This document shows, in pieces, positions 34,572-43,078 of a DNA stretch of 64,000 nucleotides. The notes beneath the pieces were generated by a model. It saw only the letters and a program-made list of their open reading frames with translations, made no database searches and was not told the origin of the DNA. The stretch is from assembly GCF_016741775.1 (NCBI RefSeq), contig NZ_JAERRK010000005.1:310001-374000 (forward strand), read 5' to 3'. The DNA comes from Streptomyces actinomycinicus. Lineage in GTDB: Bacteria > Actinomycetota > Actinomycetes > Streptomycetales > Streptomycetaceae. A program made the translations under genes and the position numbers. Position 1 is the stretch's first letter; the number at the start of each line of letters is the position of its first letter.

Positions 34572-35771
34572 TCAGGCCACTGCCTCGCGCAGTCGCTCCG
34601 GCCCACGGGTTCGCTGCCCGAGGGCCTGGTCCAGGTCGGACCACAGGTCGTCGACGTCCTCGAGACCGACGGACAGGCGGAGCAGCCGGTCGCTCACCCC
34701 GGCCCCGCGCCGGTCGTCGGCGTCCACGATGCGGTGGCTGATGGACGCCGGATGCTGGATGAGCGTGTCGACGCTGCCCAGGCTGACCGCGGGGGTGATG
34801 AGCCGGACCCGGGAGATGACCTCGTGCGGGTCCTCGTGCACCTCGAAGGCGATCATCGCCCCGCCGAGCCGCGGGTAGTGCACCCGGGCCACGCGCGGGT
34901 CGCCGGCCAGCCGGCGGACCAGTTCGGCGGCGTTCGCGGAGGCGGCGCGCACCCGTACCGGCAGGGTGGCGAGGCCGCGCAGCAGCAGGTAGCCGGCCAG
35001 CGGATGCAGCACCCCGCCGGTGGCGAAACGTATCTGCCGCAGCCGGCCCGCGAACTCCTCGTCGCAGGCGACCACCCCGGCGAGCACGTCCCCGTGCCCG
35101 CCGAGGTACTTGGTGGCGCTGTGCAGCACCATCCGCGCCCCCTGCTCGGCCGGGCGCTGCAGCACCGGCGTGGCGAAGGTGTTGTCGGCGAGCAGCGGGA
35201 CCGAGCCGCAGGCGTGGGCGACGGCCCGCAGGTCGAGTTCGGCGAGGGTCGGGTTGGCCGGGGACTCGACCATCACCAGACCGGTGTCGGGGCGTACGGC
35301 GTCGGCGATGCCGGCCGGGTCGGTCCAGGTGACCTCCGTGCCGAGCAGGCCCGCGGTCAGCAGATGGTCGCTGCAGCCGTACAGCGGCCGTACGGCGACG
35401 ACATGGCGCAGGCCCATGGCCGACCTGGCGAGGAGGACCGCACTGAGCGCGGCCATGCCGCTGGCGAAGGCGACCGCGGACTCGGTGCCCTCCAGGCGGG
35501 CGAGCGCGGTCTCGAAGCGGGCGACGGTCGGGTTGCCGAGGCGGCCGTAGACCGGCGGCCCCACCGGGTCGGCACCGTCGGCGGCGAAGGCGTCGATGCG
35601 GACGGCCTCGGCCCGGCTGTCGTAAGAGGGATAGGTGGTGGACAGGTCGATCGGCGGGGCGTGCAGGCCCTGGCGGGCGAGGTCGTCGCGGCCGGCGTGC
35701 ACGGCCTCGGTGGCCAGGGCTCTCGCTGCGGTGCGTACGTCGTCGTAGGCACCCGTGCTGGCTGTGTCCAT
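34572..35771 (-). CDS. Cys/Met-metabolism PLP-dependent lyase
   Basis: A 399-residue trans-sulfuration family enzyme (cystathionine gamma-lyase, cystathionine gamma-synthase or methionine gamma-lyase). YGRLGNPT, SGMAALSAVLLA, DNTFATPVLQRP and the PLP lysine in HSATKYLGGHGD are visible, and the C-terminal block HPASISHR is in place. The exact reaction cannot be told from motifs. It is divergent, over 60 bases, from an Lrp-type regulator that probably controls it; this pairing suggests degradation of an amino acid such as methionine. Confidence 0.9.
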   Translation of the reverse strand: MDTASTGAYDDVRTAARALATEAVHAGRDDLARQGLHAPPIDLSTTYPSYDSRAEAVRIDAFAADGADPVGPPVYGRLGNPTVARFETALARLEGTESAVAFASGMAALSAVLLARSAMGLRHVVAVRPLYGCSDHLLTAGLLGTEVTWTDPAGIADAVRPDTGLVMVESPANPTLAELDLRAVAHACGSVPLLADNTFATPVLQRPAEQGARMVLHSATKYLGGHGDVLAGVVACDEEFAGRLRQIRFATGGVLHPLAGYLLLRGLATLPVRVRAASANAAELVRRLAGDPRVARVHYPRLGGAMIAFEVHEDPHEVISRVRLITPAVSLGSVDTLIQHPASISHRIVDADDRRGAGVSDRLLRLSVGLEDVDDLWSDLDQALGQRTRGPERLREAVA

Positions 35772-35789
35772 GGGCGGAAGAGTGAACAT

Positions 35790-35800
35790 CGAACGGTTCG
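35790..35800. promoter_or_regulatory. Inverted repeat in the PLP-lyase/Lrp divergent promoter
   Basis: CGAAC-G-GTTCG lies in the 60-base gap shared by the lyase and the regulator. Its location suggests the binding site of the Lrp-family regulator. TACGTT just before the regulator ATG could be a -10 element of a leaderless message. Confidence 0.4.
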
Positions 35801-35831
35801 CGGGAATCGGACACCGTGCTACGTTCGGGCA

Positions 35832-36317
35832 ATGGCCGAATCTGTCGTACTGGATCCGGTCGATCTGCACCTGCTGCGCCTGTTGCAGAACGACGCCCGG
35901 ACCACCTACCGCGATCTCGCCGCGCAGGTGGGCGTGGCGCCGTCGACCTGCCTGGACCGGGTGACCAGGCTGCGCCGCTCGGGTGTGATCCTCGGTCACC
36001 GGCTGCAGCTCGATCCGGCCAGACTCGGCCGGGGGCTCCAGGCGCTGCTGTCGGTGCAGGTGAGGCCGCACCGGCGGGAGCTGGTGGGGCCCTTCGTGGA
36101 GCGGATCAGGGCGCTGCCGGAGGCCCGGACGGTGTTCCACCTGACCGGTCCGGACGACTATCTGGTGCACGTGGCCGTCGCGGACATGGCCGACCTGCAG
36201 CGGCTGGTACTGGACGAGTTCACGGCGCGGCGCGAGGTGGCCCGGGTGGAGACCCGGCTGATCTTCCAGCAGTGGGAGTGCGGGCCGCTGCTGCCGCCCG
36301 ACCACGCCCAGGGCTGA
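35832..36317 (+). CDS. Lrp/AsnC-family regulator (lyase-linked)
   Basis: A 161-residue feast/famine regulator with an N-terminal helix-turn-helix (TYRDLAAQVGVAPSTCLDRV, residues 24-45) and a C-terminal RAM ligand-binding domain (VFHLTGPDDYLVHVAV). Family members sense amino acids and work as octamers. Its divergence from the PLP lyase points to that gene as target and its substrate as ligand. Confidence 0.9.
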   Translation: MAESVVLDPVDLHLLRLLQNDARTTYRDLAAQVGVAPSTCLDRVTRLRRSGVILGHRLQLDPARLGRGLQALLSVQVRPHRRELVGPFVERIRALPEARTVFHLTGPDDYLVHVAVADMADLQRLVLDEFTARREVARVETRLIFQQWECGPLLPPDHAQG

Positions 36318-36368
36318 ATCCCCCCGCGCGTGGTGACGCGGAGATCCTCCCCGTACGAGGATGGCCGC

Positions 36369-38060
36369 ATGTCTGAGACCAAGAGCCCGCTGCCCCGTCA
36401 GGTAGCCGACGCCTACGTGGACGACCTCATCGCCCTGGACCCGGTCACCGGTACGTACCTCGGTGTGAAGGAGAGTGCGAGCCGGCTGCCCGACTTCTCG
36501 CCCGCCGGTCAGGAAGCCCTCGCGGAGCTGGCCCGGACCACGCTCGCCCGGCTGGACGAGGCGGAGCGGCGGCCCGGCGCGGACAGCGACGCGGAGCGGC
36601 GCTGCGGACGGCTGCTGCGGGAGCGGCTCACCGCCGAACTCGCCGTCTTCGACGCGGACGAGCACCTCCGCGCGGTCGGCAACATGAGCACGCCCGGCCA
36701 TGCGGTGCGGAACGTGTTCACGGTCATGCCGACGCGGTCGGACGAGGACTGGGCGCTGATCGCGGAGCGGCTGCGTGCGGTGCCGGACGCGCTCGCCGGC
36801 TACCGCGCGTCCCTGCAACTCGGCCTGGAGCGCAAGCTGTTCGCGTCGCCCCGGCCCACCGGGACCTTCATCGGGCAGCTGACCGAATGGACGGACACGG
36901 ACGGCTCGGGTCGCGGCTGGTACGAGGACTTCGCCGCCGCGGGCCCCGAGGCGCTGCGCGCGGAGCTGAGCGAGGCGGCGGGTGCGGCGACCGGCGCCCT
37001 GCGGACGCTGCGGGACTGGCTGCGGGACGTGTACGCGCCGGCGATCGAGGGCGCGCCGGACGTGGTGGGCAGGGAACGGTACGCACGCTGGACGCGCTAC
37101 TACAACGGCACCGACCTGGACCTCGACGAGGCGTACGCGTACGGCTGGGCGGAGTTCCACCCGCTGCTCGGCGAGATGGAGCGGGAGGCGGAGAAGATCC
37201 TGCCCGGCGCCGGGACGCCGTGGGTCGCGCTCGCGCACCTCGATGAGCACGGGCGGCACATCGTGGGCGTGGAGGAGGTCCGCGCATGGCTGCAGGGTCT
37301 GATGGACAGGGCCGTCGAGGAACTGGACGGCACGCACTTCGAGCTGGCCGAGCGGGTGCGGAAGGTGGAGTCCCGCATCGCCCCGCCCGGCGGTGCGGCC
37401 GCCCCGTACTACACGCCCCCGACGGAGGACTTCTCGCGGCCCGGGTGCACCTGGCTGCCCACGATGGGCGAGACCCGCTTCCCGGTCTACGACCTCGTGT
37501 CGACCTGGTACCACGAGGGCGTGCCCGGGCATCATCTGCAGCTCGCGCAGTGGACGCACGTAGCCGGGAACCTCTCCCGCTACCAGGCGACCGTCGGCAT
37601 GGTCAGCGCCAACGTCGAGGGCTGGGCGCTGTACGCGGAGCGGCTGATGGACGAGCTGGGCTACCTCAAGGACCCCGAGGAGCGGCTCGGCTACCTGGAC
37701 GCGCAGATGATGCGCGCGGTCCGGGTGATCGTGGACATCGGCATGCACCTGGAACTGCAGATCCCGGCCGACTCGCCGTTCCACCCCGGTGAGCGGTGGA
37801 CGCCGGAGCTGGCGCAGGAGTTCTTCGGCGCGCACAGCAGCCGGCCGGCGGACTTCGTGGAGAGCGAGCTGACCCGGTACCTGACGATTCCGGGCCAGGC
37901 GATCGGCTACAAGCTCGGTGAGCGGGCGTGGCTGCTGGGCCGGGAGAAGGCGCGCGAGCGGCACGGTGCCGCGTTCGACCTGAAGTCGTGGCACATGGCG
38001 GCGCTGTCCCAGGGGGCGCTGGGCCTGGACGACCTGGTGGACGAGCTGTCCCGGCTCTGA
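36369..38060 (+). CDS. DUF885 family peptidase-like protein
   Basis: A 563-residue all-helical protein of the DUF885 family. The metal site motif YHEGVPGHHLQLAQW near residue 380 resembles HExxH of zinc peptidases, and the distal GWALYAERLMDELGY and PGQAIGYKLGERAW blocks are typical. Members have been proposed as carboxypeptidase-like enzymes, but activity is rarely shown. No signal peptide, so it is cytosolic. Own start by ATG after a short gap from the Lrp gene; a strong hairpin follows the stop. Confidence 0.88.
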   Translation: MSETKSPLPRQVADAYVDDLIALDPVTGTYLGVKESASRLPDFSPAGQEALAELARTTLARLDEAERRPGADSDAERRCGRLLRERLTAELAVFDADEHLRAVGNMSTPGHAVRNVFTVMPTRSDEDWALIAERLRAVPDALAGYRASLQLGLERKLFASPRPTGTFIGQLTEWTDTDGSGRGWYEDFAAAGPEALRAELSEAAGAATGALRTLRDWLRDVYAPAIEGAPDVVGRERYARWTRYYNGTDLDLDEAYAYGWAEFHPLLGEMEREAEKILPGAGTPWVALAHLDEHGRHIVGVEEVRAWLQGLMDRAVEELDGTHFELAERVRKVESRIAPPGGAAAPYYTPPTEDFSRPGCTWLPTMGETRFPVYDLVSTWYHEGVPGHHLQLAQWTHVAGNLSRYQATVGMVSANVEGWALYAERLMDELGYLKDPEERLGYLDAQMMRAVRVIVDIGMHLELQIPADSPFHPGERWTPELAQEFFGAHSSRPADFVESELTRYLTIPGQAIGYKLGERAWLLGREKARERHGAAFDLKSWHMAALSQGALGLDDLVDELSRL

Positions 38061-38081
38061 CGCCGCGCCCGTGCTCCCTCC

Positions 38082-38110
38082 CGCCCCGTCGCCCGGCAGG
38101 CGACGGGGCG
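38082..38110 (+). terminator. 12-bp stem-loop after the DUF885 gene
   Basis: CGCCCCGTCGCC (38082-38093) pairs perfectly with GGCGACGGGGCG (38099-38110) over a 5-base loop, 21 bases after the stop codon. This is a classic high-GC terminator without a T tract. Confidence 0.75.
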
Positions 38111-38256
38111 GTCGTCGTAGCCGGCCCGGCCCCGCCGGCGCCTGCGGCACGGGGCGGCGCGGCGCGGCGCTCGGCCGTACGGCCGCCTCCCGCTGGCGCG
38201 CGCCTGGCGGAGGCGGCTAGCTGGTGCCGGGGGCCGACGCGAGAGGCGGGCCGGGC

Positions 38257-38934
38257 ATGCACGAGAAGGGGCCGGGGCAGCAGGTACTGGAGACACCGCG
38301 CGCCGCCGGGCTCGCCGGTGTCCTCTTCGCGCTGCTCCTGGCAGCGGTGATCGTCCTGGTCCGGACGGGGCTTCCGGCAGGGGCCGACACGTCCGGCCCG
38401 CAGGCGTTCACGGACTCCGCGCAGCGCGACGCGCTGCGGGCGGCCCTCACGCTCGTGCCGTTCGCCGGCATCCTCTTCCTCTGGTTCGTCGGTGCGGTGC
38501 GCGCGCACGTCGGTGCCGTCGAGGACAAGTTCCTCGCCACCGTCCTCCTCGGCAGCGGGCTGGTCTTCACCGCCATGTTGTTCGGAGCCGCCGCGGCGGC
38601 CGGCGCCGTGATCGCGGTGCAGCACCCGACCGGTGCGCTGCCGCCCCCGGCCGCCTGGGACTTCGGCCGCCACCTGGCGTACTCGCTGATGACGGAGTAC
38701 GCCATGCGGATGGCGGCCGTCTTCGCGTCCTCCATGTCGGTCATCGGCCACCGCCTCGGCGTCCTGCCGCGCTGGCTCACGGTCGTGGGCTTCCTCGCCG
38801 CCCTGGTCCTGCTCTTCCTCTCGTCGAACGCGCCCTGGGCGGAACTGGCCTTCCCCGCGTGGTCGCTGCTGCTCAGCCTGCACATCCTCGGCGTGCGCCG
38901 CCGAGACCGGCCCCGGCCGGCGGCGGCCGTATGA
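38257..38934 (+). CDS. Multi-pass membrane protein of unknown function
   Basis: A 225-residue integral membrane protein with about five hydrophobic segments (near 20-40, 65-85, 98-122, 148-170, 175-200). I recognise no family motif beyond similarity in layout to actinobacterial integral membrane proteins. ATG 38257 is preferred over GTG 38224 since it starts just before the first segment and follows GAGAGG. It precedes the P450 operon by 160 bases and is probably separate from it. Confidence 0.75.
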   Translation: MHEKGPGQQVLETPRAAGLAGVLFALLLAAVIVLVRTGLPAGADTSGPQAFTDSAQRDALRAALTLVPFAGILFLWFVGAVRAHVGAVEDKFLATVLLGSGLVFTAMLFGAAAAAGAVIAVQHPTGALPPPAAWDFGRHLAYSLMTEYAMRMAAVFASSMSVIGHRLGVLPRWLTVVGFLAALVLLFLSSNAPWAELAFPAWSLLLSLHILGVRRRDRPRPAAAV

Positions 38935-39095
38935 CGGCCGCCGCCACGGCAGCCGCTCACTCGATCGGCGTGCCCCGCGCGCGGGCACCCCGTCCCGGCT
39001 CGCATCCTGGCGAGCGGGGGACGACCGCCGTCCGGAGCCGCCCGCGGATGCCGCGGTGCGCGCCGGACCTGGCCACCGGAAAGGGCGGAACGTCG

Positions 39096-39368
39096 ATGAG
39101 GCTCGTCGTCGATCTCAACAAGTGTCAGGGGTACGCGCAGTGCGCGTTCCTCGCGCCCGACGTCTTCGCCATGCACGGTGAGGAGTCGCTGATCTACAAC
39201 CCGCGCCCGGAGGAGGAGCAGCGGGAGCGGCTGGCGCGTGCCGTCGCCGCCTGCCCGGTGCAGGCGATCACGGCGGACGGACTGGACGGTGCCGTGGGCG
39301 AGCCGGGAACCGGTTCCGTGGGCGAGCCGGGGGCCGGTGCCGCCGGGGAGGCCTCCGATGGCCGTTGA
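39096..39368 (+). CDS. [3Fe-4S]-type ferredoxin of the P450 system
   Basis: A 90-residue ferredoxin with three cluster ligands: C10 and C16 in KCQGYAQC and the CP pair in AACPVQAI, as in the single [3Fe-4S] ferredoxins that serve actinomycete P450s. It carries one electron from the reductase to the P450. The last 20 residues are a Gly/Glu-rich repeat tail (VGEPGTGSVGEPGAG). Its end overlaps the reductase start by 11 bases, so stoichiometry is coupled. Confidence 0.92.
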   Translation: MRLVVDLNKCQGYAQCAFLAPDVFAMHGEESLIYNPRPEEEQRERLARAVAACPVQAITADGLDGAVGEPGTGSVGEPGAGAAGEASDGR

Positions 39369-40749
39369 CCACGTGGAATGGCTCAGGCGTGAGGGCCGGA
39401 TCGTCGTCGTGGGCGCGTCACTGGCCGGCCTGCGCGCCGCCGAGACCCTGCGGGCCGAGGGCTTCGCCGGTGAACTGACCCTGATCGGTGACGAGCCGCA
39501 CGAACCGTACGACCGTCCGCCCCTGTCCAAGTCCGTGCTGCTGGGCAAGGCGTCCCCGCTGCACACCGAGCTGCCCCACCGCTGGGAGATCGACGCCAAG
39601 TGGCGCCTGGGCGTGGCGGCGAGCGGGCTGGACCTGACGGCCAAGCGGGTGCGGCTCGCCGACGGGGACGAGGTGGAGTACGACCGGTTGCTCATCGCGA
39701 CCGGCGTCCGCGCCCGGCCCTGGGCCAAGGAGGAGGAGGCCCGGCTGGAGGGCGTCTTCCTGCTGCGCACGCGGGAGGACGCGGCGGGGCTCGTGCACCG
39801 GCTGAAGGCGGGGCCGCGCCGGGTGTTCGTCATCGGTGCCGGGTTCGCCGGTTCGGAGGTCGCCTCGGCGTGCCGGGAGATGGGCATCCCCGTCACCCTG
39901 GCCGAGCGTGCGGGTGCGCCGCTGGTGGGTGCGCTGGGCGGCGTCGTGGGCGCGGTCGCGGCCGACCTCGCGACCGAGAACGGCGTGGACCTGCGCACCC
40001 ATGTCACGGTGACCGCGCTGGAGGGCGACGCGGCCGGCCGGGTGCGGGCGGTCCATCTGTCCGACGAGAGCGTCGTCGAGGCGGACGTGGTCGTGGTGTC
40101 GCTGGGTTCGCTGCGCAACACCGAGTGGCTCGCCGGGTCGGGGCTGGGGGCGGGGCCCCGGGGCATCGCCTGCGACGCGGGCTGTCGTGCGTTCGACTTC
40201 CGGGGCATCGTGACCGACGACGTCTTCGTGGCCGGCGATGTGGCACGCTCCCCGCACGCGCTGTTCGGCTACCAGTTCCTGTCGCTGGAGCACTGGGGCA
40301 ATGCCGTCGCCCAGGCGGAGACTGCCGCGCACAACATGATCAGCCACGGCGCCGACCGGCGTCCGCATCTGTGGATGCCGGCCTTCTGGTCCTCGATGTT
40401 CGGCGTGAACATCAAGTCGGTCGGGGTGCCGCCGATGGGCGAACAGCTCGTGATCACGCAGGGGTCGCTCGCGGAGCGCCGGTTCGTCGGCGTCTACGGC
40501 TGCCAGGGCCGGGTCGTGGCCGCCGTGACCTTCGACAACACACGGTGGCTGGAGTTCTACCAGCGGCAGATCGAGCAGGGCGCGCCGTTCCCGGTGGAGT
40601 ACCCCACGATGGACCGGCGTCCCGAGGGCCGGCAGCCGGTGGACGCCCAGTTCCCCGACCCGTCCCTGCCGACCCACGGCCCCATGGTGACCCTCAGCGG
40701 TTACTCGCCGGCCGACCAGCAGCTGGTCTTCCACCCCGCCCGCCACTGA
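39358..40749 (+). CDS. FAD-dependent ferredoxin reductase
   Basis: A 463-residue NAD(P)H:ferredoxin reductase of the putidaredoxin-reductase type. FAD motif VVVGASLAGLRAAETLR near residue 16, EPYDRPPLSK, second dinucleotide motif FVIGAGFAGSEVA and C-terminal VFVAGDVA are seen. It extends about 50 residues past the usual end. It reduces the ferredoxin that starts the operon. ATG 39358 lies within the ferredoxin gene. Confidence 0.92.
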   Translation: MAVDHVEWLRREGRIVVVGASLAGLRAAETLRAEGFAGELTLIGDEPHEPYDRPPLSKSVLLGKASPLHTELPHRWEIDAKWRLGVAASGLDLTAKRVRLADGDEVEYDRLLIATGVRARPWAKEEEARLEGVFLLRTREDAAGLVHRLKAGPRRVFVIGAGFAGSEVASACREMGIPVTLAERAGAPLVGALGGVVGAVAADLATENGVDLRTHVTVTALEGDAAGRVRAVHLSDESVVEADVVVVSLGSLRNTEWLAGSGLGAGPRGIACDAGCRAFDFRGIVTDDVFVAGDVARSPHALFGYQFLSLEHWGNAVAQAETAAHNMISHGADRRPHLWMPAFWSSMFGVNIKSVGVPPMGEQLVITQGSLAERRFVGVYGCQGRVVAAVTFDNTRWLEFYQRQIEQGAPFPVEYPTMDRRPEGRQPVDAQFPDPSLPTHGPMVTLSGYSPADQQLVFHPARH

Positions 40750-40781
40750 CCGCCGCCCGGCCCGATGTCCAAGGACCCGTC

Positions 40782-42020
40782 ATGACAGAAGCCTCGCTGG
40801 TTCGCCGGATCACCGACTTCGCGAACCGCGCCGACCCGTACCCGCTGTACGAGGAGCTGCGCAAGACCCCGGTGCTGCACGAGGAGGAGGGCGGACCGTA
40901 CGTCCTCAGCTCGTACTACGACATCAAGGCCCTGCTGCACGATCCGCGGATCAGCTCCGACGCCGCCAACGTGGCCGCCGCCGGAGGCGACCCGCTGAAC
41001 CAGGCGGAGGAGTCCGGAGGGCTGCCGCCGTCCTTCCTGCGGCTGGACCCGCCCGAGCACGACCGGCTGCGGCGCATCGCCAACAGCGGGTTCGGGCCGC
41101 CCCACCGGCCGCGCCGGGTGGACGGCATGCGGGGTGACATGGCGACGACCGTCAGCCGTCTGATCGACGGCTTCGGGGACGCCCGGCAGATCGACCTGGT
41201 CGACCAGTTCGCCTACCCCTTCCCCGTGACGGTGATCTGCCAGCTGCTCGGGGTGCCCCGGGAGGACGAACCGAAGTTCCGGGCCTGGGTCGATCCGCTG
41301 GTCGCGGGTCTCGACCCCGACACGCGGCAGGGCGCGGACGACGAGTTCGTGAAGACCTTGCAGGAGACGCGGATGCAGCTCGGCATGTATCTGGCCGGGC
41401 TGGCCGAGCAGCGTACCAAGGAGCCGCGGGACGACCTGCTCTCCGACCTCATGCACAGCGAGGGCCCGGACGGCTCCATGACGATGATGGAGGTGCTCAG
41501 CACCGCGGTACTGCTGCTGATCGCCGGTCACGAGACGACGGTCAACCTCATCACCAACGGCATGCTCACCCTGCTGCGGCACCCGGAGGTCCTGCAACGG
41601 CTGCGGGAGGATCCGCGCCTGTCGGTCAACATCGTGGAGGAGCTGCTGCGTTACGAGCCGCCGGTGCAGATCGTTCCGCAGCGCACCTGCATCGCCGACA
41701 TCGAGGTACGGGGGGTCACCATTCCCAAGGGCTCGCGCATCTGGCTCATGATCGCGGCCGGCAACCGGGACCCGGAGCGGTTCAAGGACCCCCAGCGATT
41801 CGACCCGGACCGCGGGGACATCCAGCACCTGGGCTTCGGCAGCGGGATCCACAGCTGCTTCGGCGCCCCGCTGGCCCGGCTGGAGACGCAGCTCGCGCTG
41901 TCCGAGCTGGCCAGACGGCTGGAGAACCCGCGCCTGGTCGAGGATCCGCCGCCGTACCGGCCGAACGCCGTGCTGCGCGGACCCCGGCATCTCGGGATCG
42001 CCTTCGACGGGCTGCGCTGA
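40782..42020 (+). CDS. Cytochrome P450
   Basis: A 412-residue soluble bacterial P450 monooxygenase. The I-helix AGHETT (A248-T253) has the acid-alcohol pair for oxygen activation, EELLRYEPP holds the K-helix ExxR, and FGSGIHSCFGAPLAR holds the heme-ligating C359. It probably receives electrons from the ferredoxin and reductase encoded upstream, forming a complete class I system. The substrate is unknown; no biosynthetic genes adjoin, so it may be a catabolic or housekeeping oxidation. Confidence 0.95.
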   Translation: MTEASLVRRITDFANRADPYPLYEELRKTPVLHEEEGGPYVLSSYYDIKALLHDPRISSDAANVAAAGGDPLNQAEESGGLPPSFLRLDPPEHDRLRRIANSGFGPPHRPRRVDGMRGDMATTVSRLIDGFGDARQIDLVDQFAYPFPVTVICQLLGVPREDEPKFRAWVDPLVAGLDPDTRQGADDEFVKTLQETRMQLGMYLAGLAEQRTKEPRDDLLSDLMHSEGPDGSMTMMEVLSTAVLLLIAGHETTVNLITNGMLTLLRHPEVLQRLREDPRLSVNIVEELLRYEPPVQIVPQRTCIADIEVRGVTIPKGSRIWLMIAAGNRDPERFKDPQRFDPDRGDIQHLGFGSGIHSCFGAPLARLETQLALSELARRLENPRLVEDPPPYRPNAVLRGPRHLGIAFDGLR

Positions 42021-42057
42021 GCGGCTGACGGGCACCGCCGCCGGACCCGTGCGTGAT

Positions 42058-42534
42058 TCAGCAGCCGCACTCGCCCGCCAAGGGAGCCGTCAGCGGGTCG
42101 GCGTCACGGCGGGCCGGGCCCTGCCAGGTCTCGTAGGGGAAGCCCTCACGCGCCCAGTACTCGAAGCCGCCGAGCATCTCCTTGACCCGGTAACCGAGTT
42201 CGGCGAGGGCGAGGGCGGCGCGGGTGGCGCCGTTGCAGCCGGGGCCCCAGCAGTACGTCACCACGGGCACGGACGGGTCGAGGAGCCGCCCGGCCTGCTC
42301 GGGGATGAGCGCGGTCGGCAGGTGGACGGCGCCGGGGACGTGGCCCTGGTCCCAGGACTCGGTGGAGCGGGAGTCCAGGACGACGAAGCCGGGGTCGCCG
42401 CCGGCCGCGAGCGCGGCGGCCACGTCGGAGACGTCGGCGTGGAAGGCGAGGCTCGCCCGGAAGTGGGCGGCGGCCTCGGCGGGCGTGGCGGGGGCGACGC
42501 GCAGGACGGGGTTCGCGGGTGTCGTGTCGGTCAT
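42058..42534 (-). CDS. Rhodanese-domain protein
   Basis: A 158-residue single rhodanese domain (about 40-135). The active-site loop is YCWGPGCNGATRAA with the first Cys the likely sulfur carrier; the CxGPGCNxA pattern differs from classic CRKGVT. WDQGHVPGAVHLP is the usual substrate-side motif. The C terminus ends in ECGC, a second Cys pair. It is divergent from an Lrp-family regulator over 94 bases and may be controlled by it. Confidence 0.88.
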   Translation of the reverse strand: MTDTTPANPVLRVAPATPAEAAAHFRASLAFHADVSDVAAALAAGGDPGFVVLDSRSTESWDQGHVPGAVHLPTALIPEQAGRLLDPSVPVVTYCWGPGCNGATRAALALAELGYRVKEMLGGFEYWAREGFPYETWQGPARRDADPLTAPLAGECGC

Positions 42535-42628
42535 GGCAGGAAATCTACGGTCCCCGGGCGGCAGTCTGAAGGGAAGATCCACGGGCTTGCCCTTGCCCGG
42601 CCGGGGATTCCCCTGCTATCCATCCGGG

Positions 42629-43075
42629 ATGACCGTGTATTCCCCGGACGCCACCGACTGGCGCATCCTCGAGGTCCTCCAGCGCGACGGACGGGCCAGC
42701 TACGCCGAGCTGGCGCGCGCCGTGTCCATGTCCCCGAGCGCCGTCACCGAGCGGGTCCGGCGGCTGGAGGAGGCCGGCGTGATCCAGGGGTACGCGGCGG
42801 TGCTCGAGCCCGAGCGGCTCGGCCTGTCCATCCTGGCGTTCGTCCGGCTCCGCTACCCGAACGGCAACTACAAGCCCTTCCACGACCTGGTGGCCGCGAC
42901 GCCCGAGATCCTGGAGGCGCACCATGTGACGGGCGACGACTGCTTCGTCATCAAGGTCGCCGCCCGGTCGATGTCCCATCTGGAGGAGATATCGGGGAAG
43001 ATCGGCGCGCTGGGCTCGGTGACCACGAGCGTCGTGTACTCCTCCCCCTTGCGCCGGCGCCCGCTGGGCCAGTGA
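42629..43075 (+). CDS. Lrp/AsnC-family regulator (rhodanese-linked)
   Basis: A 148-residue feast/famine regulator: helix-turn-helix at about 20-45 (SYAELARAVSMSPSAVTERV) and a RAM domain with TGDDCFVIKVAA. It stands divergent from the rhodanese gene and convergent with sbcC, with 3 bases between stops. Sensing of a sulfur amino acid is a possible role, inferred only from the neighbour. Confidence 0.9.
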   Translation: MTVYSPDATDWRILEVLQRDGRASYAELARAVSMSPSAVTERVRRLEEAGVIQGYAAVLEPERLGLSILAFVRLRYPNGNYKPFHDLVAATPEILEAHHVTGDDCFVIKVAARSMSHLEEISGKIGALGSVTTSVVYSSPLRRRPLGQ

Positions 43076-43078
43076 GCG

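Noticed and set aside
34734..35771. Long plus-strand frame opposite the PLP lyase
   Set aside because: No domain; Gly/Arg/Val-rich shadow of the lyase. Only its last part, from 35832, is a real Lrp gene.
38217..40208. Long antisense open frame opposite the membrane protein and P450 electron-transfer genes
   Set aside because: Composition is Ser/Arg/Pro-rich shadow coding caused by high GC; the opposite strand has clear protein families.
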